Notes: generated by a model from the letters alone, not told the origin. A DNA stretch of 64,000 nt from Loktanella sp. 5RATIMAR09 (GCF_001419985.1 NZ_LJAL01000006.1:1-64000); one strand, 5' to 3'; positions 21,101 through 29,809 are shown, counted from the first letter of the stretch. Numbers and translations are program-made.

Positions 21101-21292
21101 AAGCACATCTTCGGCGTCTTCCGGCGAGATGCCGTCAACCGATGCCGACACAAAGATGATCGGGATCGGGATTTCGGGGTTACTCTCTTTCGGGATCGAC
21201 GTGTACGACAAAGAGCCAACAGCCAAGAGCAAGACCAGCATCAGCAAGACAACCTTGCTGCGTTTGAAGGCGGCATCAATCAACGTGTTCAT
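18170..21292 (-). CDS. RND-family efflux permease
   Basis: The 1040-residue protein has the RND layout: TM1 near residues 13-32, a large periplasmic loop, six TM helices in the middle (about 335-540), a second loop and a final TM bundle. The TM4 motif reads VGMLVDGAIVTVELADR, keeping one Asp but with Gly where AcrB has the second Asp of its proton relay. The TM10 segment reads GIVVNNNIVLID, with Asn in place of the AcrB lysine. The relay therefore differs from the AcrB model. It overlaps its adaptor gene by 4 bases. The substrate is unknown. Confidence 0.88.
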   Translation of the reverse strand: MNTLIDAAFKRSKVVLLMLVLLLAVGSLSYTSIPKESNPEIPIPIIFVSASVDGISPEDAEDVLVGPLETEFASLTGLKSMTSTASEGRGAVQLDFEPGFDAAEALDQVREGADTVESELPSDATVIVTEINTALFPILTVILSGPVPERTLNALAEDLQDDIEALSGVLEVDVGGKRTELMEVLIDPTVFETYNISFNELISSITNNNQLIAAGAIESEAGRLVLKVPGLIEDIEDVMELPILVRGQTVVTFADVATVRRTFEDPTGFARIDGQPALALEIKKRVGANIIETVAEVRSVVEAAQAEWPDNVQVRYTLDESETVVTMLSDLEANVIAAIILVMIVVVYALGLRSSLLVGLAIPGAFLTGVAGLYFMGFTMNIVVLFSLILVVGMLVDGAIVTVELADRYLHEGQPPKEAYARAAKRMAWPIIASTATTLCVFFPLLFWSGVVGEFMKFLPITVIFTLAASLFMALIFIPVMGGLIGKRQSQTAKAKAQLYAAEHGDPRKMTGFMGGYVRVLEWSILRPWTTLSFAMIALVASFVAYGSFGNGLTFFPSVEPDYAQVEVRAKDNFSVYEQDALVRQVEARLAGYDEIASVYSRSGGTTDGGDMIGTLQLELAEWDTRRPVAQIAEDIRVDMAEIPGIDVQVLTDSGGPGGGKPINLEVIGNVPADQEAAVVAILAQMERMGGFIDVVDSRPSPGVEWQIAVDRSEAARSGANVAVLGQAVQLLTRGIVVADYRPEDGDGEVDIVVRFPAGDRTLAELEALRVPTDAGLVPISNFVSFNPAPRSGVITRIDQERVLTISADVAEGVLANDQTVALQAAIETLDLPAGVRVEFGGEAEDQAESMTFLIGAFLSAIGLMFVILLTQFNSFWQAGIVMSAIVFSVAGVLLGLMITGRPFGVVMGGIGVIALAGIVVNNNIVLIDTFNELKAQGFSSLEAALRTGAQRLRPVVLTSATTALGLMPMVIGLNINFFTREIVYGAPSTQWWTELSSAIAGGLVFATILTLLLTPAMLMLGERRAKRFENSAPALAPAE

Positions 21293-22434
21293 TGTGCGAT
21301 TTCCGCAGTTTGGCCCTCAGCAACCGGGCGCGGGTCAACCAGATCACCCGCATTCACAAAGCCCTGCCCCACGGTGATGATCCGGGCACTCTCGGGCAGG
21401 CCCGTCACCCAAACCCCATCTGTCTGCGCGCGCGCAATAGCGACAGACCTGAACGAGACAGTGTTGTCATCTTCGACAATCTTTATGCCCAGCTCGCCGT
21501 TGGTACCCAGTGACAGGATTGCAGGCGAAATAAAGTGCCCGCGCGCCTCGCCGGTCGGCAAGGCGATCCGCGCGCTGAGACCGGCAGGCATGACACTATC
21601 GGGGTTATCAACGGTCACCTCGACACGGAAGGTTCGGGTCTGCTGGTCGGCATTGACACCGATGAAGCTCACGACACCGGAACGCTGCTCGCCCGTAATA
21701 AAGTCCACTGTCGCAGACTGGCCGATCTGAATGCGTGACAACGCCTGCTGCGGCACCTGAACGACCACCGTCAGCGGATCATTGTCGATCACTTCTGCGA
21801 CGACGCTGCCATTGCTGACAAACTCGCCCTCATCAAGCGTCAGATCGTTCAAACGGCCGGCAAAAGGCGCCCGAATGATCGTATTCGCCAACTGCTCTTC
21901 GGCGGCCGTGACAGCCGCATCCGCGGCAGCCTTGGCCGCGCGGGCGCTGCTGACGCGGTCTTCGGTGGCCACGCCACGCTGTTGCAGGGCAAGCGCATTG
22001 TTCAAGTCGCGTGTCGCCTGCGCTTGCTGGGTTTGTGCCTGCAAAAGCTGGGCTTCAATGGTCGAGGCATCCAACCTGCCGATTTCCTGCCCGGCACCGA
22101 CCAGATCACCACGCGTGGCGGAAACCGAGACGACCTGGCCTGCTGTCTCGGCCTGCACGCCTGTTGCCCGATCAGGTTCGGACTGCCCCTCGGCAGAGAG
22201 AACCAGCTCCACATCCTGCGCCTGAGAATCCAGCACCGCTACGGTAATTGCACGTTTTGCGGGGGCTGTTGCGGTGTCGTTTTCGGTGCCTTGTGAGGGC
22301 ACGATATAGCCACTCCCCATCCAGCCGACCAAAAGCAACGCTAAAAATATGGCGACCCACTTGGACCGCCCGGCGCCTTTATCACCGTCAAATGTCAGTT
22401 TTCCGGCCAAATCTGGTTGCGTGTCGTGTGCCAT
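21289..22434 (-). CDS. RND periplasmic adaptor (membrane fusion protein)
   Basis: The 381-residue protein has an N-terminal membrane anchor (WVAIFLALLLVGWMGSGYI near residue 27), a lipoyl-like hairpin domain with Gln/Ala-rich coiled coil (about 110-190) and the beta-barrel segment GEFVSNGSVVAEVIDN. It would couple the downstream RND permease to an outer-membrane channel. No TolC-type gene is present nearby. AGGA stands eight bases before the ATG. Confidence 0.88.
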   Translation of the reverse strand: MAHDTQPDLAGKLTFDGDKGAGRSKWVAIFLALLLVGWMGSGYIVPSQGTENDTATAPAKRAITVAVLDSQAQDVELVLSAEGQSEPDRATGVQAETAGQVVSVSATRGDLVGAGQEIGRLDASTIEAQLLQAQTQQAQATRDLNNALALQQRGVATEDRVSSARAAKAAADAAVTAAEEQLANTIIRAPFAGRLNDLTLDEGEFVSNGSVVAEVIDNDPLTVVVQVPQQALSRIQIGQSATVDFITGEQRSGVVSFIGVNADQQTRTFRVEVTVDNPDSVMPAGLSARIALPTGEARGHFISPAILSLGTNGELGIKIVEDDNTVSFRSVAIARAQTDGVWVTGLPESARIITVGQGFVNAGDLVDPRPVAEGQTAEIAQ

Positions 22435-22489
22435 AGGGCAGTCCTTAAATATATTTCCGCACGCGCAACGGCGCTTGACGCGATAGTGG

Positions 22490-22503
22490 GGCCTAAATAG
22501 GCC
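22490..22503. promoter_or_regulatory. Palindrome upstream of the RND adaptor gene
   Basis: GGCCTA and TAGGCC flank an AA centre, giving a 6-bp dyad 56 bases upstream of the adaptor start in the 265-base divergent gap (22435-22699). It is a candidate operator for an unlinked regulator. Nothing else distinctive was seen in the gap. Confidence 0.35.
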
Positions 22504-22699
22504 TCTCTTGCCACAGTTACCAGAGATAGCGGCCCAAGCCCGATCGTCACGATGTTGTTAACGCCTATGAAACGGGCGGTTTGTGCCGCATGAATTGCGC
22601 GATAGGCACCGCAAAAGCGCAGAACCGCGCGCAGTTTCACGTCGACTATCCGCAGCCAGGGGCTATGTTTGGCGCGGCACGTTTCTGAAAGGGATAGAC

Positions 22700-23458
22700 A
22701 TGACACGCACCGTCGATCTGAATTCCGATATGGGCGAAGGCTTTGGCGATTGGCGCATGGGCGATGATGCCGCGCTCTTGGATATCGTGTCTTCGGCCAA
22801 TGTCGCCTGCGGGTTTCATGCCGGAGATCCGGACGTGATGGACAAAACAATGCGCCGTGCGGTGGCGAATGGTGTGGGCATTGGCGCACATCCGGGGTTT
22901 GCCGACCTGAAAGGTTTCGGGCGGCGTAAACTGCCGCTGCCACATGACGAGATTGCAAATGCCGTGGCCTATCAACTGGGTGCAGCGCAAGCCATGGCGC
23001 GGCGCGCAGGTGGCAAGGTGCGTCATCTGAAACTGCACGGGGCGCTGTCGAATATGGCCTCCGTCGACCCTGCATTGGCCAAAGCCTGCTACACCGCTGC
23101 CCTCGACGTGGACCCCGATATCGTCATCATGGTGCTCGCCGCCACAGCGATGGAAGACGTCGTGCGCGATCTGGGCTGCAACTGGGCGGGCGAGATTTTC
23201 GCCGACCGCGCCTATAACGATGATGCAACATTGGTCGACCGTAGCCTGCCTGGTGCTGTTCTGCATGATGCGGCCACTGCCGCGCCACGTATCCTGCGCA
23301 TGCTCGAGGCCGGTGCCATTATCGCCGAGAGTGGCAAGCACATCCCGTGCCGGATCGACACGATCTGTTTGCACAGTGATACGCCGGGCGCTGTCGAGAT
23401 GGCGCGCGGCATCCGCCGACACCTGACCGACGCAGGCATCACCATAAAGCCATTGTGA
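22700..23458 (+). CDS. pxpA: LamB/YcsF family protein, 5-oxoprolinase subunit A-like
   Basis: The 252-residue protein carries the family signatures DLNSDMGEGFG at the start, ANVACGFHAGDP near residue 36, GAHPGFADLKGFGRR near 61 and KLHGALSNMA near 113. PxpA acts with PxpB and PxpC to hydrolyse 5-oxoproline. Here neither pxpB nor pxpC is adjacent, and a ChrR-like cupin gene follows after 9 bases. The function could therefore be 5-oxoproline recycling with subunits elsewhere, or a related carbohydrate-esterase-like role. GAAAGGG precedes the ATG at 22700. Confidence 0.82.
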   Translation: MTRTVDLNSDMGEGFGDWRMGDDAALLDIVSSANVACGFHAGDPDVMDKTMRRAVANGVGIGAHPGFADLKGFGRRKLPLPHDEIANAVAYQLGAAQAMARRAGGKVRHLKLHGALSNMASVDPALAKACYTAALDVDPDIVIMVLAATAMEDVVRDLGCNWAGEIFADRAYNDDATLVDRSLPGAVLHDAATAAPRILRMLEAGAIIAESGKHIPCRIDTICLHSDTPGAVEMARGIRRHLTDAGITIKPL

Positions 23459-23467
23459 GGAGCCCCC

Positions 23468-24136
23468 ATGGAACTCAACGCCGATTTCACCAAACGCGTC
23501 CTGTTGCATACGCAAGACATCCCGTGGACAGCATCCCCCATGCCGGGTGTGGACCGCCGGATGCTCGACCGGATCGGGGATGAGGTCGCGCGCGCAACCT
23601 CTATCGTACGCTATGCCCCGCACAGCAGGTTTTCCGCCCATACCCATACTGGTGGCGAGGAATTCATCGTGCTGGACGGCGTGTTTCAGGATGAGCACGG
23701 CGACTATCCCGCAGGCAGTTATGTGCGTAACCCACCGACAACGTCACACACACCCGGCGCAGAAGAAGGTTGCACGATATTTGTGAAGCTTTGGCAGTTC
23801 GACCTTGATGATCGCACCCAGTTTCGCAAGGAAATGGGTACAGAACTGGCCGATCTGGGCCACGGCGTGCACGCACAGGTCCTGCACCAGGACGCGCAGG
23901 AAACCGTCCGTTTCATTACGCTGGCTGCTGATGCGGTTTTTGCAGAAACGCCCAGGGGCGGCGCGGAACTGCTGATGATCGCGGGCGACGCGACCGAGGG
24001 AGCCGACACTCTATCCAAAGGCACATGGCTGCGCATCCCCGATGGGGACAAGATGCAGATCACAGGCGGCAAAGACGGTGCGAAATTCTGGATCAAGACA
24101 GGCCACCTGCCTTTCGCCAAAGCCCCTGCTGTCTAG
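23468..24136 (+). CDS. ChrR-like double-cupin protein without the anti-sigma domain
   Basis: The 222-residue protein starts directly with a cupin like the C-terminal half of the anti-sigma factor ChrR ([20 protein letters not shown] near residue 58, with potential metal ligands His/His/Glu/His). A second, weaker cupin-like half follows. The N-terminal zinc-binding sigma-inhibiting domain of ChrR is absent and no ECF sigma gene is adjacent, so this is a stand-alone sensor or enzyme-like cupin. It is probably co-transcribed with pxpA (9-base gap). Its stop overlaps the convergent gene by 4 bases (CTAG). Confidence 0.75.
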   Translation: MELNADFTKRVLLHTQDIPWTASPMPGVDRRMLDRIGDEVARATSIVRYAPHSRFSAHTHTGGEEFIVLDGVFQDEHGDYPAGSYVRNPPTTSHTPGAEEGCTIFVKLWQFDLDDRTQFRKEMGTELADLGHGVHAQVLHQDAQETVRFITLAADAVFAETPRGGAELLMIAGDATEGADTLSKGTWLRIPDGDKMQITGGKDGAKFWIKTGHLPFAKAPAV

Positions 24137-25137
24137 GCGCGAAAACCGTCAGGGATTTGGTCGTTACCATCCAGCACAAGGGCGGCCATCACTTCACCCA
24201 CCTTGGGCGCCATGCCGAACCCGATCTTGAACCCCCCATTCGCGATAAATTCGCCGCTGCGCGTGGGATGCGCGCCCAACACCGGTGCGCGGCTTTTGCT
24301 GCGCGGACGCACGCCTGCCCAGCGCTCCAGAACAGGGGCACCCTCCAACACCGGAAAGGCAGCGTAGGCACGGGCCAATATATCGACAAGCGCGGCATCC
24401 GTGCCGTAAGGATCATCGAATTCCCGCTCGGATGTGGAGCCGATCGCCACCGTCCCATCACCATGCGGGATGATATGCAAGGCATCGGCAAAAAGCTGTG
24501 GCTGGCCCGCGGCATTGAAATCAAGCAAGGCCGCCTGCCCTTTCACACCGTTGCCACCGATCTCTTGCATGCCGTCCCATCCGGTAGCCCAGACCACCTG
24601 ACCCTCTACGCGCCCGTCGGCCAGAACCTCACCACCCAGTGCCACAACAGCATCCGCCAATGCACGGGTCGCGCGGCGGGGATGAATCAGCGCAGACAGC
24701 GTATCATGCACGACCATCCCACTGGGTGATGGCGGCATCCACGGCGCATCTGTGACTGGAATCACGTCCCAGCGCGCCTTGCCCTGCCAAAGGGTTGCAG
24801 CACCGTCAGCGCGGGCCTGTGCCAGATCAACGGCACGGGCGTCCGCCAAAGGCTGCAAACGACCCGACCGCGCATAGCCTACGTCTTGGCCGCTCAGGGC
24901 CGCGACATCAGCCCAAAAGGCCTCTGCCATAATGAGACTTTCAAACTGAAACGCCTTCTTATCGTTCCAGTTTTCCGGCACATGTGGCGCCAAGGCCCCA
25001 ACCAATCCGCCACTTGCGCCCGCCGCCACGCCATACGGGTCAATCACGCGCACCACCGCCCCGCGACGCGCGCAAGCGTAAGCAACGGACAGTCCGAAAA
25101 CACCCGCACCCATGACCGTGATATCAGCCGTTGCCAT
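24133..25137 (-). CDS. FAD-dependent DAO-family oxidoreductase, candidate MnmC(o)-like partner
   Basis: The 334-residue protein has the FAD motif [20 protein letters not shown] and then [18 protein letters not shown], a placement reminiscent of the GASGN-QGALYP segment in the oxidase half of MnmC. The C terminus ([29 protein letters not shown]) is of the DAO type. It is divergent from mnmD by 48 bases. In E. coli the two activities are fused in MnmC, where the FAD part removes carboxymethyl from cmnm5(s2)U34. A role in wobble-uridine modification is thus plausible. Glycine/D-amino-acid oxidase is the alternative. Confidence 0.65.
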   Translation of the reverse strand: MATADITVMGAGVFGLSVAYACARRGAVVRVIDPYGVAAGASGGLVGALAPHVPENWNDKKAFQFESLIMAEAFWADVAALSGQDVGYARSGRLQPLADARAVDLAQARADGAATLWQGKARWDVIPVTDAPWMPPSPSGMVVHDTLSALIHPRRATRALADAVVALGGEVLADGRVEGQVVWATGWDGMQEIGGNGVKGQAALLDFNAAGQPQLFADALHIIPHGDGTVAIGSTSEREFDDPYGTDAALVDILARAYAAFPVLEGAPVLERWAGVRPRSKSRAPVLGAHPTRSGEFIANGGFKIGFGMAPKVGEVMAALVLDGNDQIPDGFRA

Positions 25138-25185
25138 TCGTTGTCCTTCCGCTCAAAGATGTGTGCAGTGGTAAGGCAAGGGCCG

Positions 25186-25866
25186 ATGACAGACCAGAGA
25201 GCACGGATAGAATGGCGGGATGGCGTGCCCATCGCGCAGGCCTTCGATGATCCTTATTATTCACTCGACAATGGCGTGGCCGAAACCCGGCATGTTTTTC
25301 TGGCCGGCAACGACCTGCCCGCGCGCTTCGGCGGGGACTTCCTTATAGCCGAACTTGGCTTCGGGACGGGTCTGAACCTGCTTGTGACATGGGCCGCTTG
25401 GGACAAGGCGGGTCGGCCTGGCACCTTGTCTTTCACCTCTTTCGAGGCCTTCCCGATGGCGGCGGACGATATGGCAGAGGCGCTCAGCCGTTTTACAGAG
25501 TTGCGGCCATATGCCGGGGCTCTTCTCGCGGCATGGACGCCCGACAGCGGCAAATTTGAACTGCCCGATGGGCCGACCTTGGAAGTCGTCACAGGCGACG
25601 CACGCGTAACAGTCCCTGCATGGGACAAATGTGCCGATGCATGGTTTCTCGACGGATTTTCCCCCGCAAAGAACCCTGAACTCTGGGAACCTGATTTGTT
25701 GGCTGCAGTCGCAATCCACACCAGACCAGGCGGCACGGCGGCGACCTATTCGGCAGCGGGTGCGGTGCGCCAGGCCTTGTCGGGGGCCGGTTTCGATGTG
25801 ACCCGTGTGCCGGGTTTTGGCCGCAAACGGCATATGACCCGCGCAAGGATGCCCGATGCAGAATAA
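25186..25866 (+). CDS. mnmD: tRNA (5-methylaminomethyl-2-thiouridine) methyltransferase MnmD
   Basis: The 226-residue protein is the stand-alone methyltransferase half of MnmC. The SAM-binding segment LIAELGFGTGLNLLVTW lies near residue 58, and the catalytic-site motif WFLDGFSPAKNPELW near 152. It uses SAM to convert nm5(s2)U34 to mnm5(s2)U34 in tRNA. The ATG at 25186 gives the family N terminus (the RIEWRDG segment). It overlaps the next gene by 11 bases. Confidence 0.88.
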   Translation: MTDQRARIEWRDGVPIAQAFDDPYYSLDNGVAETRHVFLAGNDLPARFGGDFLIAELGFGTGLNLLVTWAAWDKAGRPGTLSFTSFEAFPMAADDMAEALSRFTELRPYAGALLAAWTPDSGKFELPDGPTLEVVTGDARVTVPAWDKCADAWFLDGFSPAKNPELWEPDLLAAVAIHTRPGGTAATYSAAGAVRQALSGAGFDVTRVPGFGRKRHMTRARMPDAE

Positions 25867-26719
25867 TCCCCGCCTTGGCATCATGCTGATGATTGCCACG
25901 ACCTTTATTTTTGCGGTGCAGGACGGAATTTCACGGCATCTGGCAGGCGAATACAACGTCATCATGATCGTCATGATCCGGTATTGGTTCTTTGCCGCTT
26001 TCGTCATCAGCATCGCGACCAAGCAATCAGGGTCGATCCGTGCCGCCGCCGCAACAAAGCAACCGATCCTGCAAATCACACGCGGCACGCTGCTGGCGCT
26101 TGAAATCTGCGTGATGGTCAGCGGCTTTGTCCTGCTGGGACTGGTGGAAAGCCACGCGGTCTTTGCCTGCTATCCGCTTCTCATCGCAGCCCTTTCGGGT
26201 CCGGTGTTGGGGGAACAGGTCGGTTGGCGGCGCTGGACCGCCATCGGCATCGGCTTTATCGGCGTGCTTGTGATCTTGCAGCCCGGTTATGCGGTCTTCG
26301 CCCCCGCAGCCGTGATCCCGTTGGCGGCGGCGTTCATGTTTGCACTCTATGGGCTGCTGACCCGCTATGCGTCACGCAAGGACACCACGGCCACATCGTT
26401 CTTCTGGACCGGCACATCAGGTGCGGTGGTGATGACCGTGGCAGGGGTGTGGTTCTGGGAACCGATGAGTACGGCTGACTGGCGCTGGATGGCGGCGCTC
26501 TGTGTTACGGGCGCGGGGGGTCATTGGCTCTTGATCAAAACCTATGAGGTTGCCGAGGCCAGCGAGGTCCAGCCCTTCGCCTATCTGCAACTGGTTTTCG
26601 CCAGCGCAATCGGGATTTTCCTGTTGGGCGAAACACTGCGCCCAAATGTGGCACTTGGCGCGGCGATTGTCGTTGCGGCAGGGCTGTTCACACTCTGGCG
26701 GGCGAAAAAGGCCGCTTAG
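25856..26719 (+). CDS. EamA/DMT-family transporter
   Basis: The 287-residue protein has ten predicted hydrophobic helices in two EamA repeats. The first repeat begins at GIMLMIATTFIFAVQDG and the second near AAVIPLAAAFMFALYG. The AEASEVQPFAYLQLVF segment in helix 8-9 is typical of DMT transporters of the RhaT/S-adenosylmethionine-like group. Substrate unknown. It overlaps mnmD by 11 bases and its stop overlaps that of convergent slt by 4 bases (TTAG). Confidence 0.85.
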   Translation: MQNNPRLGIMLMIATTFIFAVQDGISRHLAGEYNVIMIVMIRYWFFAAFVISIATKQSGSIRAAAATKQPILQITRGTLLALEICVMVSGFVLLGLVESHAVFACYPLLIAALSGPVLGEQVGWRRWTAIGIGFIGVLVILQPGYAVFAPAAVIPLAAAFMFALYGLLTRYASRKDTTATSFFWTGTSGAVVMTVAGVWFWEPMSTADWRWMAALCVTGAGGHWLLIKTYEVAEASEVQPFAYLQLVFASAIGIFLLGETLRPNVALGAAIVVAAGLFTLWRAKKAA

Positions 26720-28731
26720 GGGCGCGCAACCGGCCGGACAACATCCGATGGCGCGTCGTTGGCCACACGTTCTGGCCGTGCACGCGGGCGCAAGAGCGGC
26801 TTTTTCCCGATCAGCAATTCAGTGAAGCGCACGGGGCCTGTCTGCCCTGTCAGCCGCGCCTGATAGACGGGGATGCTTTCTGTCACGCGCATCACATAAT
26901 TGCGGGTTTCGCGAAACGGGATGTGCTCGATCCAGTCAACAACATCCATCTCAAGCAGACGCGGATCGCCGCGTTCGTCAATCCACTGGCGCGGGCGGCT
27001 GGGACCGGCGTTATAGCCTGCAGCGATCATCACAGGGCTGGGCCCGAACTCTTCTTCCAGATAGGCCAGATAATGTGCCCCCAAGGTCGCGTTATACTGC
27101 CAGTCATTTGTGAGCCGCCCGCGCGAATAGGGTATTCCAAGGTTGCCTGACACCTCTTCTGCCGTGGCAGGCATGACCTGCATCAGACCCAAAGCGCCGA
27201 CGGGGCTTCCGATGGTTTCGTTGAACTCACTCTCACGCCGCGCAATTGACAAGGACAAAGCAGGCTCTGCCGGAAGGTCAAGCGCCGCCATGTCGTGGAT
27301 CGGGTAATAAACCGCAGGGATCAGAAGTCCACGCTCCACCGCGGCCTTGCCCAGCAGCAGCGTATAGAAAGACTCGTCAATCTCGGTCAGATAGGCCCCC
27401 AATGTCGCGATTTCGGACGCGCTGAGCGTCCTGCCAAGCTGCGCAAAAAAGGTGAAAGCCGCGCCTCGTTCGCCGCCCGCCAGCAGGATTAATCCCGCCT
27501 GGACAATGTCATCGTCAAACACCGGCGCATTGCGCCAGTCGACTTGCGTTCCTGCAAGGGACGGATCGAGCGCACGTCCCACCTTTTCGGACGCAAGCAA
27601 GCCATAAAAGCTCGTCTGATGCGCTGCACCCGCGCTATACGCGTCGGCTGCCAGATCCACATTGCCTTTCGCGACATGGGTGCGCCCGATCCAGTAATGC
27701 ATCCGCCCCAGTGAAATCGGGCTGCTTGACGCGCGCAAGCCGTTCTGGAAATGAGACAGGGCCTGCGCCGGATCACCCAGATAGGTCAGCGACAGATACC
27801 CCGCCAGCCACTCAAGGTCAGCATAGGATTCCCCCTCGGTCAGGTAATGGCGCGCGGCAAGCTGATAGGCCTGTTCGGCACGCCCTTCGCGCATTTCCCA
27901 GCGCGCCAGCACACGGCGCCAGCCCGACCAGCGAAACGGCTCGCCCAGCGCTGCGGCGCTCGTCGAACGTTCCAGTAGCATCTGGACGGCGTCAGTGCGC
28001 TCACCGCGACCGGCAAACCATGAGTACCGGTCATAAGCGAGGCCGGGATCCTGTCGCAAAGCGGCGGGCACGGCGGCCACACGCGCAGCCAGATCATCGG
28101 CGCGTGTAATATAGCCGATGCGCGCCGCCGCAAGTGCCGCCTGATCGGCAGACAAAAACGGCAACATGCGCGTGGCATCCTCTGCACGCGACCGCCACAA
28201 AAGAGCATCGACACGGGCCGCATGGAAGGGCCTAAGCTCTTCGGCAAACGTGGCAAGCATGACTGCTTGTCCGTCTTCGGTCAGACGCGCGTTGATCCAC
28301 GTATCACGCAGGACATCGCGCGCGGCCTCGGCCTGCCCCAGCGCCAGATGGGCTTGTGCCAAACGCACGGCCCCTGCACCGGTCTGCGGCGGCTCATCTG
28401 CGAACCACATCACGACTTCTGCAGGCGCCATACTTTCGTCGATAATCAGTTCTGCTTCGGCGCGTAAACCATCCAGCCCCGGCCAGTCTGCGCGGCGAAG
28501 CAGAAAGTCTCGGTAGGCGGCAAACGGGGCGTCGCCTGCACGCAATCGCAGCCACATCAGCGTGTCCTGCGTCACCGGCCCGACGCTTTGCGCGATCTCT
28601 GCGGCCACGTTCCAGTCAGTCTGGGCCGCATCAATCGCCGCAATGCTTCTGGCATCTACCGACTGGGCCTGCACGGGGCCGGTGGCGACCATATACGCCA
28701 GACTTAGGATGGTGAATTTTCGGATGTTCAC
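26716..28731 (-). CDS. slt: Soluble lytic murein transglycosylase
   Basis: The 671-residue protein has a signal peptide (cleavage after PVQAQ), a long superhelical alpha domain of TPR-like helices and a C-terminal SLT domain near residues 490-610. The catalytic Glu lies in SIARRESEFNE, followed by GALGLMQVMPATA and the AGYNAGPSRPRQW motif. It cleaves peptidoglycan glycan strands to 1,6-anhydro ends in the periplasm. The length fits the Slt70 group. It is divergent from dapA. Confidence 0.9.
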   Translation of the reverse strand: MNIRKFTILSLAYMVATGPVQAQSVDARSIAAIDAAQTDWNVAAEIAQSVGPVTQDTLMWLRLRAGDAPFAAYRDFLLRRADWPGLDGLRAEAELIIDESMAPAEVVMWFADEPPQTGAGAVRLAQAHLALGQAEAARDVLRDTWINARLTEDGQAVMLATFAEELRPFHAARVDALLWRSRAEDATRMLPFLSADQAALAAARIGYITRADDLAARVAAVPAALRQDPGLAYDRYSWFAGRGERTDAVQMLLERSTSAAALGEPFRWSGWRRVLARWEMREGRAEQAYQLAARHYLTEGESYADLEWLAGYLSLTYLGDPAQALSHFQNGLRASSSPISLGRMHYWIGRTHVAKGNVDLAADAYSAGAAHQTSFYGLLASEKVGRALDPSLAGTQVDWRNAPVFDDDIVQAGLILLAGGERGAAFTFFAQLGRTLSASEIATLGAYLTEIDESFYTLLLGKAAVERGLLIPAVYYPIHDMAALDLPAEPALSLSIARRESEFNETIGSPVGALGLMQVMPATAEEVSGNLGIPYSRGRLTNDWQYNATLGAHYLAYLEEEFGPSPVMIAAGYNAGPSRPRQWIDERGDPRLLEMDVVDWIEHIPFRETRNYVMRVTESIPVYQARLTGQTGPVRFTELLIGKKPLLRPRARPERVANDAPSDVVRPVARP

Positions 28732-28741
28732 AGCGCACCTC

Positions 28742-28755
28742 TTTGCACGTGCAAA
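28742..28755. promoter_or_regulatory. Perfect palindrome just upstream of slt
   Basis: TTTGCACGTGCAAA is a perfect 14-base palindrome starting 11 bases before the slt start codon in the slt-dapA divergent gap. Its symmetry and position suggest an operator able to block slt expression; the binding protein is unknown. Confidence 0.4.
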
Positions 28756-28919
28756 CTAGCCTGTGATGCAGCAATAACAACTCAGAAACGCGACAATGCG
28801 CACAAATCCCCACGGGCGGTTCAGCGAAACGAAGGGCTTGTAGGATTTGCCGTCTGCGCCTAGTGTCCGCGCGATTTTACCGCAGCCAATGTCGGCTGCC
28901 CGCAAGAAGGAAGCGTGCC

Positions 28920-29789
28920 ATGTTCAAGGGATCACTCCCCGCCCTCGTCACGCCGTTTACGAACGGCAAAGTCGATGTGGATGCGCTGAAAAAACTTGTG
29001 AACTGGCATGTGGATCAGGGCAGCCATGGTTTGGTGCCCGTCGGGACAACAGGCGAAAGCCCGACCCTGACGCATGCGGAACACGATATGGTCGTGGAAA
29101 TCGTGATTGCCGAGGCCGCTGGACGTATCCCTGTGATCGCCGGGGCGGGGTCAAACAACACGATTGAAACGGTCCGACTGGTGCAAGCCGCCAAGACAGC
29201 CGGCGCCGATGCAGCGCTGGTTGTAACACCCTATTACAATAAGCCTACCCAAGCGGGTCTGATCGCGCATTTTGAGGCGGCCGCCGATTGCGGGCTGCCA
29301 ATCGTGATTTACAATATTCCCGGGCGGTCAGTGGTTGACATGACGCCCGCGACGATGGGCGCGCTGGCCAAGCATGAAATGATCATTGGCGTCAAAGACG
29401 CCACCGGGGATCTGTCACGTGTGCCCAAGCAACGGATGACTTGTGGTCCGGATTTCGTCCAGCTTTCGGGCGAGGACGCGACAGCGCTCGGGTTCAACGC
29501 CCACGGCGGGGTCGGGTGTATTTCGGTAACGGCGAACGTCGCACCTGCGCTCTGTGCCGCTTTTCAGGAAAGCACGCTCGCAGGCGACTATGCCAAGGCG
29601 CTGATCCAGCTGGACAAGCTCATGCCGCTGCACGAGGCCATTTTCACCGAACCCGGTGTGGCGGGTGCAAAATACGGCATGTCATTGCTGGGCATGTGCA
29701 GTGACGAAGTGCGCTTGCCGCTGGTCGGGTTGACCGATGAGACCAAGGCGAAAATGCGTGCGGCGATGCTACATGCGGGGTTACTGTAA
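28920..29789 (+). CDS. dapA: 4-hydroxy-tetrahydrodipicolinate synthase
   Basis: The 289-residue TIM-barrel aldolase has GTTGESPTL near residue 43, the catalytic Tyr in TPYYNKPT near 131 and the Schiff-base Lys in GVKDATGD near 161. It condenses pyruvate with aspartate semialdehyde, the first committed step to diaminopimelate and lysine. The length matches standard DapA. AAGAAGGAA precedes the ATG at 28920. lysA, the last step of the pathway, is also in this window at 44956. Confidence 0.95.
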   Translation: MFKGSLPALVTPFTNGKVDVDALKKLVNWHVDQGSHGLVPVGTTGESPTLTHAEHDMVVEIVIAEAAGRIPVIAGAGSNNTIETVRLVQAAKTAGADAALVVTPYYNKPTQAGLIAHFEAAADCGLPIVIYNIPGRSVVDMTPATMGALAKHEMIIGVKDATGDLSRVPKQRMTCGPDFVQLSGEDATALGFNAHGGVGCISVTANVAPALCAAFQESTLAGDYAKALIQLDKLMPLHEAIFTEPGVAGAKYGMSLLGMCSDEVRLPLVGLTDETKAKMRAAMLHAGLL

Positions 29790-29809
29790 GGTGGGTTTTA
29801 CCCACCTTA
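29787..29809. terminator. Bidirectional hairpin built on both stop codons (dapA and the facing gene)
   Basis: TAAGGTGGGT and ACCCACCTTA pair perfectly over 10 bp with a 3-base loop. The first three bases are the dapA stop and the last three, read on the other strand, are the stop of the convergent membrane-protein gene. It can act in both directions, though no long T tract follows. Confidence 0.75.

Noticed and set aside
22646-23698. Long minus-strand frame opposite pxpA and the cupin gene
   Set aside because: It overlaps two clear genes on the other strand and has no recognisable motif or ribosome site.
23468-24136. Full ChrR anti-sigma factor
   Set aside because: The N-terminal zinc-binding anti-sigma domain and an adjacent ECF sigma gene are both absent; only the cupin part is present.
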